Counted from the first letter of the stretch, positions 35,931 through 43,547 are shown. The stretch: 64,000 nucleotides of DNA from PMG-095 sp049324695 (GCA_049324695.1 JBMOMJ010000007.1:124001-188000), one strand, 5' to 3'. The notes: generated from the sequence alone by a model not told the origin. A program made the numbers and translations.

Positions 35931-36296
35931 TCAAAGCGCAGCGCGCACCTGAGCAACAGCGGCGGCGACATCGCGCAACACCAACTCCGCGTCGACGCGC
36001 ACCACGCGATAGCCGGGCCGCGCAAGCTTCCGATCGCGCCGCGCGTCGACCCGCTTTCGCCGTGCGTGCCACGCGCCATCTACTTCGACGACGAGCTTTG
36101 CGGCGGGTGCGCAGAACTCGGCGATGAACTTGCCAATGACGACCTGCCGCCGAAACGAAACGCCGAGCTGCCCAGCGTTGAGCGCAGACCAGAGCCGCGC
36201 CTCCGACTCCGTAAGCCAGGAGCGATGCTGCCGCGCGTGAAGTTCGAGCTGAGTCAGTGAAGAGCGAGTGCGCATTGGAGCCTGCGGCGTCGGCAT
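35931..36296 (-). CDS. DUF559 (Vsr-like) endonuclease-domain protein, left copy
   Basis: From the ATG at 36296 the protein has 121 residues and spans the DUF559 domain: LTESEARLWSALNAGQLGVS, FRRQVVIGKFIAEF, KLVVEVDGAWH and RPGYRVVRVDAELVLRD. In most family members the IxDF motif carries a catalytic Asp. Here it reads IAEF, a Glu replacement, so activity is uncertain. An alternative start is at 36275. DUF559 proteins share the Vsr/very-short-patch endonuclease fold. An identical gene lies in the right repeat copy. Confidence 0.75.
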   Translation of the reverse strand: MPTPQAPMRTRSSLTQLELHARQHRSWLTESEARLWSALNAGQLGVSFRRQVVIGKFIAEFCAPAAKLVVEVDGAWHARRKRVDARRDRKLARPGYRVVRVDAELVLRDVAAAVAQVRAAL

Positions 36297-36672
36297 TGGG
36301 CCCGAGCGCAGCCCCTCTTGGCGCAGGCTGCGTGACGCGCCCCCGCCCTGAAGCGCGCGCAGCGACGGGTGCGGCGCGCAGCGTGCGCCTCCCGCGAAGC
36401 TCGGCCCGATGTCGACGCTGCAGACGAGCGTCACTCGTGCAAGCGACCGCACACCGTCACTGCGCGCCAAGCGACGGCCTCCCTCCACGTCGCGCGCAGC
36501 CGCGAAGCGGCGAGCACGGCGTCTGGGGGAGGCAGGAAGCGCGCAGCGGCGAAGCCGCGAGCACTGCACGGTGCGGGGCAACCCCTCCCGCTTGCTAAGC
36601 GGGCGTAGGGCAACCTACCGCGGGTTCGAATCCCGCCCTCTCCGCAAAGATTCCCGTGAGTCTTCCATCACT
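36297..36672. other. Repeat-unit spacer and island left junction, no gene supported
   Basis: This stretch holds the rest of the left repeat unit between the DUF559 gene and the recombinase gene, including attachment copy B. Frames here are low-complexity shadows. Short AGCGGCGA and GAAGCGGCGAGCAC motifs recur but form no clear array. Confidence 0.5.
36587..36645 (+). other. attachment-site copy B (tRNA-Ser 3' end, 59 bp)
   Basis: The sequence is identical to the last 59 bases of the intact tRNA-Ser region, but no 5' half precedes it, so it is not a tRNA gene. The recombinase gene begins its reading 28 bases further on the minus strand end. Confidence 0.85.
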
Positions 36673-37092
36673 TCAGCGCATCGCTTCCTGAGCGCTGCCC
36701 ATTAGCTGCCCACAATTCAGAAGTTCGATCGCTTCGCGCAGCGCGATGGGCACCAGGTGCATGTACCTGAGCGTCATCGCCAGCGTCGAATGCCCTGCGA
36801 GCTCCTGAATCGCCTTCGGCGGCGCCCCCCGCATGGCGAGGTGCGAGCAGAACGTGTGCCGAAGCACATGCGATCCGATCTTTCGTAGACCAGCGCGACG
36901 GCAGGCAAAGCGAAGGGCCGCCTCCACAGCCGAGCGCGTGAACGATGACCCATCCGGCTGGTAGAAGACCCGATCCCCGCGAAGATGCCGATGCGCCTTG
37001 AGCGCTGCGGCGAGGCGATGGGTCAACGGAATCTTGCGCTCGCGCCCGCCTTTCGGTGCACCGACGATCCCCCGCCACTCCGATCGGCTCAC
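36673..37092 (-). pseudogene. int: Truncated tyrosine recombinase (catalytic domain remnant)
   Basis: The 139-residue product holds the C-terminal part of a phage-type integrase: GAPKGGRERKIPLT with the beta-hairpin Lys, SHVLRHTFCSHLAMRG (HxxR), and LAGHSTLAMTLRYMHL with the second His and the catalytic Tyr. The N-terminal DNA-binding domains and the first catalytic Arg are missing. An in-frame stop 27 bases upstream is the stop of the XRE gene, which is in the same frame. It is therefore probably inactive alone. The position next to an attachment copy is typical for an island integrase. Confidence 0.75.
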
Positions 37093-37113
37093 GGCGATCG
37101 ACGCACGCGCCGG

Positions 37114-37410
37114 TCAGCTTTTCTTCGGCTGTGCCCGGAGACGGTTCTTCCTGCGCGCGCTTTCCTTCGTCCGTTCGAACTGGGTGATGACCACCTCGGC
37201 GCCTTGGTCCTCGAAACGAGCGCGAAGTTCGAGGCGCCCGCCCAAGCCCTCGACGTACCGACGCAGCGTGCTCACGAGCATGTCTGGCTGCGACTCCAGC
37301 TTCACGAGATAGGGGGCGCGCACCCGAAGCTTCCGCGCGAGGCGACTTCGTGAAGCCTCATCATAGATAAGTTCGCGCAGTTCCCTCAGATTTAGCCGAG
37401 ATTCCTTCAC
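37114..37410 (-). CDS. XRE-family small DNA-binding protein (antitoxin-like)
   Basis: This 98-residue protein has a helix-turn-helix (SRSRLARKLRVRAPYLVKLE) followed by STLRRYVEGLGGRLELRARF, the typical tail of stand-alone XRE proteins related to HigA-type antitoxins. Two near-palindromes of the form TGTAACTTCGAAGTTACA lie upstream between it and a divergent gene, and they are likely its operators. No RelE/HigB-like toxin gene is adjacent, so it may be a general island regulator. Confidence 0.75.
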   Translation of the reverse strand: MKESRLNLRELRELIYDEASRSRLARKLRVRAPYLVKLESQPDMLVSTLRRYVEGLGGRLELRARFEDQGAEVVITQFERTKESARRKNRLRAQPKKS

Positions 37411-37452
37411 ACCCCGAGCGTATCGGGCAGGGCTCGGAATGGCCCAGTTTCC

Positions 37453-37470
37453 TGTAGCTTTGAGGTTACA
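37453..37470. promoter_or_regulatory. Operator-like near-palindrome 1
   Basis: TGTAGCTTTGAGGTTACA is an imperfect copy of the 37479 site. The two are centred 26 bp apart in the divergent region between the XRE gene and a small plus-strand gene. Confidence 0.55.
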
Positions 37471-37478
37471 TGCTAGGC

Positions 37479-37496
37479 TATAACTTCGAAGTTACA
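37479..37496. promoter_or_regulatory. Operator-like palindrome 2
   Basis: TATAACTTCGAAGTTACA contains the perfect 14-bp palindrome TAACTTCGAAGTTA. It is a likely binding site for the XRE protein, with copy 1 forming a tandem operator. Confidence 0.65.
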
Positions 37497-37574
37497 GGTC
37501 TAAGCCTGAACACAACAGCCCCCCGACTGCGGACACAGCCGGAGGGCCTAACCACCAGGAAGGATAAGTTCCCG

Positions 37575-37805
37575 ATGGCTACAAGGAAGCTACCCACGAC
37601 CGAAGACAGTCAGCAAATCATAAGTGGGATCCTGAAGATGGACCGCAGCATCCGGCGGTTCTCGAGGCTGATCCTACAGCAGCAGGACAGGCTCCGAGCC
37701 CTGGTGAGCGCCCGGGCATGGCGGGTGTACTTGAGCATCGAGGAGCTCAGCAATGCCCGACTGGTTCGGGTCGCGGATCGGTTGGTGAGGCCACCGCGGC
37801 ACTGA
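37575..37805 (+). CDS. Small island protein of unknown function
   Basis: The ATG at 37575 lies after AGGAAGGA, a good ribosome-binding site about 11 nt upstream. The 76-residue product is basic and helical (QQIISGILKMDRSIRRFSRL and AWRVYLSIEELSNARLVRVA). It is divergent from the XRE gene across the twin operators and so probably controlled by it. No family recognised. Confidence 0.55.
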   Translation: MATRKLPTTEDSQQIISGILKMDRSIRRFSRLILQQQDRLRALVSARAWRVYLSIEELSNARLVRVADRLVRPPRH

Positions 37806-37898
37806 GCGTCTTGCACGAAAGGGTGCCCGACGCACGGAACGTGCAAACTGATTGCTCGCGCCGGCGCCCGGGGCGACGCTGCGAGGAGTTGCCGAAAG

Positions 37899-38615
37899 TC
37901 AGCGCGACGCTGAATCACGCGGACGCAGCTGATCGACAGCCTGCATCCATGCCGTGAGCGAGGCCCGGACCCGACTGAAGAGCTCGGCGAGTTCGTCATC
38001 GGGTCCGGAGTCGGGCGTTTCGTCGGAGCCGTCCCGAACCCGAGGTAACTCGACAATCTGTCCGGCAGAGATCTCGACCGCTTCGAGCAATAGGTCGCCG
38101 GTAGGAGCGCAAACAGCGGTCACTTTCGGCTGCTCCTTCCACGCCAGAATCTCCAACATGCCCATTCGGTTCACGCGAGTATCCGGGTTTGGCGCCAGCG
38201 GCTCGGTTGTCTCGAGCCGCCCCATTGTTTCTGGAGCCCAGTTGGCCCACGCCGCTTTGGAGGGCATCGGCAACGGCTGCCCATAGGGAGCTCTGGCCGT
38301 CAACTTGATGTCGACCCGTATGTAGGGCTTTTCGGTTTCGAGGCCTTCGGCTCCGTCGCGGCCAAGCATTTCGGTCAAAACGTCGTCGTCTCGGGTCGTC
38401 GCTCTGGCCGTATGCAATGCGTGCCAGCTCCAAGAGAGCGTCGCGCTCACGTGAAAGGCGCGGGCGTCCTGGCAGCCTAACGGTTCGACGTAGACCGTGT
38501 GACTGCGATCGAGTGTTCGCGTGTCGAGCGTCTCGCTCGCGTGGAGGCCAATGGTCGGAAGCCGTGACTCCAGGAGGGCGTTGTTCCAGACGGCGCGGAA
38601 GCAGTCGTAGTCCAT
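37899..38615 (-). CDS. Island protein of unknown function
   Basis: The ATG at 38615 gives a 238-residue soluble acidic protein (MDYDCFRAVWNNALLESRLP at the start, ending AWMQAVDQLRPRDSASR). A mid-region VYVEPLGCQDARAFHVSATL followed by SWSWHALHTAR looks beta-sandwich-like. No known family was recognised. It is divergent from the HipA-like gene across about 320 bases and may be part of the same module. Confidence 0.6.
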   Translation of the reverse strand: MDYDCFRAVWNNALLESRLPTIGLHASETLDTRTLDRSHTVYVEPLGCQDARAFHVSATLSWSWHALHTARATTRDDDVLTEMLGRDGAEGLETEKPYIRVDIKLTARAPYGQPLPMPSKAAWANWAPETMGRLETTEPLAPNPDTRVNRMGMLEILAWKEQPKVTAVCAPTGDLLLEAVEISAGQIVELPRVRDGSDETPDSGPDDELAELFSRVRASLTAWMQAVDQLRPRDSASR

Positions 38616-38938
38616 CGGGGTACCCGTAACATACAAGGGCCGGCGAAGGCTGCGCGCGTCCAGTGCTCACATCCACACCGCGCTCAGTTGGTTGACCGTA
38701 AGCGGAGCCGCCGTGGACGCAAGACCGGCTGCTCGAGGAGATGTCTCTCAGCGCCACTTCGAAGGCCATTCGGCCTTGATCAACGACGCGCGCCTTCGTA
38801 CCGTGGGCAATGGCCTGGGCACCGACGCCGACACCGCTCCCTGCGTCTCGAACGCGGCTGGTGTCGCGTTCCAATTCCGGGAGTCGATGGCGACGCTGCG
38901 AGGCAGATGGGCCTGCGGACTAAGAATTCAGAGTCAGA
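38616..38938. other. Divergent region upstream of HipA-like gene
   Basis: These 323 bases separate the unknown minus-strand gene from the HipA-like gene. Open frames exist on both strands but lack good start signals and family resemblance. It is presumably a divergent promoter region. Confidence 0.45.
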
Positions 38939-39787
38939 ATGGTGACGGCTGTGGCGGCATGGAATCCGACTCGAATCCGCTGGGTGAGCACGACGCTGGA
39001 GACGAGTACCGGTGCGACACGGGTCGAGACCGATCAGGGCGCGGCATACGCAAAATTCATGGGGAATCCGGAAGGCCCGCAGGCTCTCTTCTGCGAGTTG
39101 ATCGGCACCCGCGCAGCAGCGTGGCTCGGGCTTCCGACCTTCGACGTGAGCATCGTCGATGTCGCCGAAGTGGCGCTCGTTAAGTTTGCTGACGGCACCC
39201 ATTCGCAACAGGGCCCGGCGTTCTTAGCTCGATTCGAAAGCGGGACCGTTTGGGGCGGCGGCTCAGACGAGCTCAAGGCAGTGGAGAACCCAGACACACT
39301 GGCCGGACTCATCGTGCTCGACACCTGGTTGCTCAACTGCGACCGGTATCGACCTGAAGGTGAACGCGTTCGACGCAACTTCCGAAACGTGTTCCTCGCG
39401 GATGGATCCACCAAAGGAAAGGTCCGCGTCGTCGCGATGGACCACACCCACGTCTTCGCTTGTGGTCGCACGCTGACCAAGACGATCAAGAATATCGATC
39501 GGGTTCAGGACGAACGCCTCTACGGGCACTTCCCCGAGTTTGCGGGCCACGTTACGCACGATGCTGTGCGCGTCTACGCTACTCGCCTCCGCTCTCTGAG
39601 CCAGGCAGACGTTGACACCCTCCTCCACGGTGTGCCCGGCCCATGGCGGCCCTCCGCGGACGTGACAGATGCGGTTAGGGAGTTCCTTGCCGGAAGGGCG
39701 GCCTTTGTGAGCCGGAATATCCTAAAAATGCTAGTGGATCAGCGATACCTGGACCCCGAACTTGAGCTAGAAGGAGACGACCTATGA
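38939..39787 (+). CDS. HipA-like (HipA_2) kinase-fold protein
   Basis: The 282-residue protein resembles the compact HipA_2 family of toxin-type Ser/Thr kinases. An N-terminal lobe (AYAKFMGNPEGPQALFCELI, AAAWLGLPTFDVSIVDV) precedes the catalytic region: LDTWLLNCDRYRPEGERVRR with the Asn-x-Asp-Arg motif, RNVFL, and VVAMDHTHVFACG, which would hold the metal-binding Asp. Its stop overlaps the start of a DUF3037 gene (ATGA). In other genomes these two families are, to my knowledge, often neighbours. Toxin or defence activity is inference. Confidence 0.78.
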   Translation: MVTAVAAWNPTRIRWVSTTLETSTGATRVETDQGAAYAKFMGNPEGPQALFCELIGTRAAAWLGLPTFDVSIVDVAEVALVKFADGTHSQQGPAFLARFESGTVWGGGSDELKAVENPDTLAGLIVLDTWLLNCDRYRPEGERVRRNFRNVFLADGSTKGKVRVVAMDHTHVFACGRTLTKTIKNIDRVQDERLYGHFPEFAGHVTHDAVRVYATRLRSLSQADVDTLLHGVPGPWRPSADVTDAVREFLAGRAAFVSRNILKMLVDQRYLDPELELEGDDL

Positions 39788-40581
39788 CATCAACCAGGGG
39801 CTTCTTCAGCGTTATTCAATTCTGCCCCGACCTTGATCGGGGCGAATGCGCCAACGTGGGCGTGGTGCTCGCCGTTCCCGGGCTCGGCTACCTCGGCGTC
39901 CGTTTTGGAGAGGACAACGAAGCGCCCAAGCAGCGATTCGGCAGAGACGCTTTCGACGACGGACGACTGTCGCTTGCGAAGACCGCGCTGGAAGGTCGCA
40001 TCCGTGATGAGGGGCCAGCGTGGGTCACTGCTGACGACCTAGTGCGTTTCGGCAAGAAGGAGGGCAACAACCTGCTCCTCTCGTTGCCGCGCACAATCCT
40101 TGTCGAGAATTGTGATGTCGAACTAGAAGAACTCTACTTGCGACTCGCGCATGTGGACGCGAGAACGCGTCGACGCCCGCGGAAGCCTGACCTGCGAGGA
40201 GTTTTCGAACGGAAGCTGATGGGCGTCCCTTTACGACGTGACCTGACCGTTGAGATTCCAGAGATTGGCTCCATGGAAGTGCCCTATGCGTACCAAAACG
40301 GCGCGTTGAACCTTATCAAGCCAGAAGCCTTTCCAGTAGATGCCGGTTCGGCGGGAGATCGTGCTAGCGATCTTGCCGTCAAAGGGCACCTCATCCACAA
40401 GCACTCGATCGCCATTGGCAGCCCGCAAAAGCTTATCGTCGTCGGTGGTTTCGACGAGTCGATCGCGGACGACGTGAAGCGCCGCATTGCATACGTGCTC
40501 CAGGAGCACGATGCGCGCCTAGTCCGAGAAGATGAACTAGAAGACTTCGCCGAGGAAGTTCGGCGAGAAGCTCATCAGTAG
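39784..40581 (+). CDS. DUF3037 domain protein
   Basis: This 265-residue protein starts with the DUF3037 pattern FFSVIQFCPDLDRGECANVG and VVLAVPGLGYLGVRFGEDNE. The second half is mixed alpha/beta (FERKLMGVPLRRDLTVEIPE, AYQNGALNLIKPEAF, SPQKLIVVGGFDES). Function is unknown. Tight coupling (ATGA) to the HipA-like kinase suggests that it is a substrate, regulator or antidote of that kinase. Confidence 0.75.
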   Translation: MTSTRGFFSVIQFCPDLDRGECANVGVVLAVPGLGYLGVRFGEDNEAPKQRFGRDAFDDGRLSLAKTALEGRIRDEGPAWVTADDLVRFGKKEGNNLLLSLPRTILVENCDVELEELYLRLAHVDARTRRRPRKPDLRGVFERKLMGVPLRRDLTVEIPEIGSMEVPYAYQNGALNLIKPEAFPVDAGSAGDRASDLAVKGHLIHKHSIAIGSPQKLIVVGGFDESIADDVKRRIAYVLQEHDARLVREDELEDFAEEVRREAHQ

Positions 40582-40818
40582 GCACCTCTTCGAGCCCAGC
40601 CGTTAGTTGACACCGTGTCCACGGAAGATCGCGATGCCGCATCGTTGGACCGAGGTTGAGACTGGCGGATAGCGTGAGACGAGAGCTAACGAGTAGCGAA
40701 CACGATCCAGTCCATTTCGAGTCGTAAAACCACTCGAGTACGCTAACCCGCCCGTACCGAGCGGCCATGCTGGCACAAGTCATTGAGCGGACATTCTGCG
40801 CAACGCGGGCGAAGAGGG
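40582..40818. other. Short gene-free stretch before right repeat
   Basis: Nothing recognisable was seen between the DUF3037 stop and the start of the right 848-bp repeat. Confidence 0.5.
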
Positions 40819-40949
40819 CGCGGTCTTCCCCAAAGCCGGTGCTCGCGCGCGCCTCGCTGCTCGCAGCGTGGCCACGCCGACTGCCTCCGTCACGCGCGCG
40901 CTGCGCTCGGCAGGGGAAGACTCACGCCGAAACCCACGTGGGCGCGCCG

Positions 40950-41315
40950 TCAAAGCGCAGCGCGCACCTGAGCAACAGCGGCGGCGACATCGCGCAACAC
41001 CAACTCCGCGTCGACGCGCACCACGCGATAGCCGGGCCGCGCAAGCTTCCGATCGCGCCGCGCGTCGACCCGCTTTCGCCGTGCGTGCCACGCGCCATCT
41101 ACTTCGACGACGAGCTTTGCGGCGGGTGCGCAGAACTCGGCGATGAACTTGCCAATGACGACCTGCCGCCGAAACGAAACGCCGAGCTGCCCAGCGTTGA
41201 GCGCAGACCAGAGCCGCGCCTCCGACTCCGTAAGCCAGGAGCGATGCTGCCGCGCGTGAAGTTCGAGCTGAGTCAGTGAAGAGCGAGTGCGCATTGGAGC
41301 CTGCGGCGTCGGCAT
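40950..41315 (-). CDS. DUF559 (Vsr-like) endonuclease-domain protein, right copy
   Basis: The protein is identical to the left copy (121 residues from the ATG at 41315), including the IAEF variant of the catalytic motif. Identity of the full frame shows a recent duplication or ongoing gene conversion between the repeats. Confidence 0.75.
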   Translation of the reverse strand: MPTPQAPMRTRSSLTQLELHARQHRSWLTESEARLWSALNAGQLGVSFRRQVVIGKFIAEFCAPAAKLVVEVDGAWHARRKRVDARRDRKLARPGYRVVRVDAELVLRDVAAAVAQVRAAL

Positions 41316-41605
41316 TGGGCCCGAGCGCAGCCCCTCTTGGCGCAGGCTGCGTGACGCGCCCCCGCCCTGAAGCGCGCGCAGCGACGGGTGCGGCGCGCAG
41401 CGTGCGCCTCCCGCGAAGCTCGGCCCGATGTCGACGCTGCAGACGAGCGTCACTCGTGCAAGCGACCGCACACCGTCACTGCGCGCCAAGCGACGGCCTC
41501 CCTCCACGTCGCGCGCAGCCGCGAAGCGGCGAGCACGGCGTCTGGGGGAGGCAGGAAGCGCGCAGCGGCGAAGCCGCGAGCACTGCACGGTGCGGGGCAA
41601 CCCCT

Positions 41606-41664
41606 CCCGCTTGCTAAGCGGGCGTAGGGCAACCTACCGCGGGTTCGAATCTCGCCCTCTCCGC
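41606..41664 (+). other. attachment-site copy C (tRNA-Ser 3' end, 59 bp)
   Basis: It differs from copies A and B at one base in the T arm (AATCTCGCC for AATCCCGCC). It is followed by TGAGCC, the same six bases that follow the intact tRNA. Confidence 0.85.
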
Positions 41665-41665
41665 T

Positions 41666-41686
41666 GAGCCCCTCATCGAGGGGCTC
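41666..41686 (+). terminator. Displaced tRNA-Ser terminator-like hairpin
   Basis: GAGCCCCTC-ATC-GAGGGGCTC is a perfect 9-bp hairpin directly after attachment copy C. It lacks a T-run. Its position suggests that it was the native 3' structure of the tRNA-Ser transcript before the island inserted. Confidence 0.6.
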
Positions 41687-41858
41687 GCGTGTCGGTCGGA
41701 ACTTGGGCTGTCCGCTGCGCGCTTCTGCACAGCTCCTGCGCGCGAATCCGCCTTCTTCGCTGACTCCTCGCGGCAGTTCTCGCTACTTCAAAGCGAATAC
41801 GATGCCGCAGATTTTACCCTTAACCCAGAGCTTGATGGAGGGCCTTGAGCGTGCGCAG

Positions 41859-42323
41859 TCATACGACCGCCGCCCGATCGTTGGAAGCGCGGCTCGCCTC
41901 CCCGCTGAGTTTTTGCAAGAGTTCGAGCAGCTCGCGCTCGTCGAAGGCCTGAAACGGCAGGGTGGACCGGCGCACGGAGAGCACGCGGCCTTTCGGGTCG
42001 GCCACGATCGTGCCGCTCTGCTGTAGTGCGCCCAGGACCTGTGAAAAGCCCACGCTGGCGTGTGCCGTCGCTGATATCAACAGCGGAAACGGCAGGCTGC
42101 TCGCCCACGCCGGCGGCTCCGCCGTAACGCCAGGCGCCACAATCAGCACATTTGCGCCGAGGTCGCGCACGCGCTCCTTCAGCGCCGTCAGACGGTTAAC
42201 GTGAGAGCGGCAGATCGGACAATCGATCGTGCGCATGAAGTAGTAGATCGTGACGCGCGCGGGTGAGCGGGCGGCGTGCGTGGCTAGCTCCTGCGGGATG
42301 AAGTCACCAACTTGAATGCTCAT
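41859..42323 (-). CDS. Thioredoxin-fold peroxiredoxin-like protein
   Basis: The 154-residue protein has an AhpC/TSA-like fold with the motif RTIDCPICRSHVNRL, placing two Cys as CPIC where peroxiredoxins have the peroxidatic Cys. Later segments ANVLIVAPG and FSQVLGALQQSGTIVADPKG fit the family. GAGGAG precedes the start. It is 11 nt downstream of a thioredoxin reductase gene on the same strand, so it is probably its electron acceptor in peroxide reduction. Confidence 0.82.
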   Translation of the reverse strand: MSIQVGDFIPQELATHAARSPARVTIYYFMRTIDCPICRSHVNRLTALKERVRDLGANVLIVAPGVTAEPPAWASSLPFPLLISATAHASVGFSQVLGALQQSGTIVADPKGRVLSVRRSTLPFQAFDERELLELLQKLSGEASRASNDRAAVV

Positions 42324-42334
42324 CGTTCGTCTCC

Positions 42335-43318
42335 TCAGGCTGCCCGGCCCGCATCGTGGGTTTCGTCCTTCGCGTGAACGGCGAGCCAGCGTTCAGCATC
42401 GAGCGCCGCAACGGCACCACTGCCGGCAGCGGTAATGGCCTGGCGGTAGTGGTGATCCTGCACGTCACCCGCAGCGAATACGCCGGCCACGCTCGTGGTG
42501 CTGTGCGGCGCGTGCGTGGCGATATAGCCGAGCTCGTCGAGCTCGAGCTGTCCTTCCAGCAGGCTCGTGGCCGGCTCGTGCCCGATGGCAACGAACAAGG
42601 CGTCTGCGTGGAGCTGGCGCCGCTCACCGCCACGGGAATTGATGACGCGTACCCCAGTCAAGGCGTCTCCGTCGCCGACGACCTCCTCGATCGTCGTGTC
42701 GTAGAGGACCGCAATCTTCGGTTCGGCCAGCACGCGACGAACCATTGTCGTGCTGGCGCTGAGCTCCTTCCTGCGGTGAAGCAGCCGAACGCTTCGGGCG
42801 AGCTTGGACAGATATAGCGCTTCCTGCATCGCGGTGTCGCCGCCGCCCACCACGATCACGTCGCGGTCCTTGAAGACCGCTCCGTCGCACGCCGCACAGG
42901 CCGAAACGCCGCGGTTCCGGTACTCCTGCTCGCCCGGAACGCCCAGCCAACGTGCCGATGCCCCGGTTGCCACGATCAGCGCTCGAGCCAGCACGCTGCC
43001 GCTTTCGGCCCGGATGGTGAAAGGCCAGCGCCGAAGCTCTACGGCCAGCACGTTCTCGAACGAGAGCTCGGCGCCTTCGCGCTGTGCCTGGCGCTCGAGT
43101 TGCTGCATGAGATCGACGCCGGCGACGGGCTCGGGAAAACCTGGATAGTTCTCCACGAGGGTCGTGCTCATCAGCTGCCCACCCGCCAGTCGTTGCGGCT
43201 CGTCGAGTGTAGGCGCCCCCGTGAAGAGCAGCGGACTCAAGCCGGCTCGGGCGGCGTAAATGGCAGCTGTGTAGCCGGCGGGCCCGGCGCCGATGATGAT
43301 CAGGTCTCTGATGGTCAT
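42335..43318 (-). CDS. trxB: Thioredoxin reductase
   Basis: The flavoprotein transfers electrons from NADPH to a thioredoxin-like partner. Seen are the FAD motif IIGAGPAGYTAAIYAARAGL, the redox pair CAACDG, the NADPH Rossmann motif VVGGGDTAMQEALYLSKLA, and the C-terminal GVFAAGDVQDHHYRQAITAA. GGAGGA upstream of the ATG at 43318 sets a 327-residue product. A TAGTTG/CAACTA palindrome lies just upstream, a possible MarR-type operator. Confidence 0.95.
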   Translation of the reverse strand: MTIRDLIIIGAGPAGYTAAIYAARAGLSPLLFTGAPTLDEPQRLAGGQLMSTTLVENYPGFPEPVAGVDLMQQLERQAQREGAELSFENVLAVELRRWPFTIRAESGSVLARALIVATGASARWLGVPGEQEYRNRGVSACAACDGAVFKDRDVIVVGGGDTAMQEALYLSKLARSVRLLHRRKELSASTTMVRRVLAEPKIAVLYDTTIEEVVGDGDALTGVRVINSRGGERRQLHADALFVAIGHEPATSLLEGQLELDELGYIATHAPHSTTSVAGVFAAGDVQDHHYRQAITAAGSGAVAALDAERWLAVHAKDETHDAGRAA

Positions 43319-43354
43319 GCGTTCCTCCAGCCCAGAACATAGGCTCCGGGGCAT

Positions 43355-43372
43355 TAGTTGTCAATGCAACTA
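43355..43372. promoter_or_regulatory. Operator-like palindrome upstream of trxB
   Basis: TAGTTG-tcaatg-CAACTA is an 18-bp inverted repeat, followed by a second related stretch (TTGTCATTGCAA). The pattern resembles MarR-family sites. No regulator gene is beside it. Confidence 0.45.
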
Positions 43373-43547
43373 TTGTCATTGCAATCATTGCACCGTGACC
43401 AGCCTCGCGGAACCGGAAGCACCGGGACCGGTGCGAAGCAGCGAGACCGCGCAGCTGGCCAGAGCGCCCCTCGAGCGACGAGCCGCTACGGCAGGGCGAC
43501 CTGCACGCTCGTTCGCAGGGCAACGAATTCTCGATTGCCGAGGCGAA

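Larger units (their letters stand above)
35798..36645. repeat. 848-bp direct repeat, left copy
   Basis: This segment is nearly identical to 40819-41664. By eye the differences are one substitution and a 2-base indel near the start, and one C/T difference in the tRNA copy. It contains a DUF559 gene and attachment copy B. Recombination between the two copies would release a circle of about 5.02 kb. Confidence 0.92.
35758..41664. mobile_element. tRNA-Ser-linked genomic island (about 5.9 kb)
   Basis: The island lies between the intact tRNA-Ser and the most distal 59-bp tRNA copy. It contains a truncated tyrosine recombinase, an XRE regulator, small and unknown proteins, and a HipA-like/DUF3037 pair, flanked by two 848-bp direct repeats that each carry a DUF559 gene and a tRNA 3' copy. 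The tRNA's likely native 3' hairpin is found just beyond the right end, which supports insertion at the tRNA. The cargo looks poorer in G+C than its surroundings by eye (not counted). Confidence 0.8.
40819..41664. repeat. 848-bp direct repeat, right copy
   Basis: This is the partner of the 35798-36645 repeat at an offset of 5,019 bases (5,021 before the 2-base indel). It ends in attachment copy C. Confidence 0.92.
41316..41858. other. Repeat remainder, attachment copy C and island right flank
   Basis: This stretch contains the rest of the right repeat, the tRNA copy C, the displaced hairpin and about 170 bases of flank with no supported gene. Confidence 0.5.

Noticed and set aside
36587..36645. 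Additional tRNA-Ser genes at 36.6 and 41.6 kb
   Set aside because: Only the 3' 59 bases are present. No acceptor 5' half or D arm precedes them.
37996..38874. Minus-strand frame of about 292 codons in the island
   Set aside because: It overlaps the more plausible 238-aa gene in another frame and has compositional bias typical of shadows.
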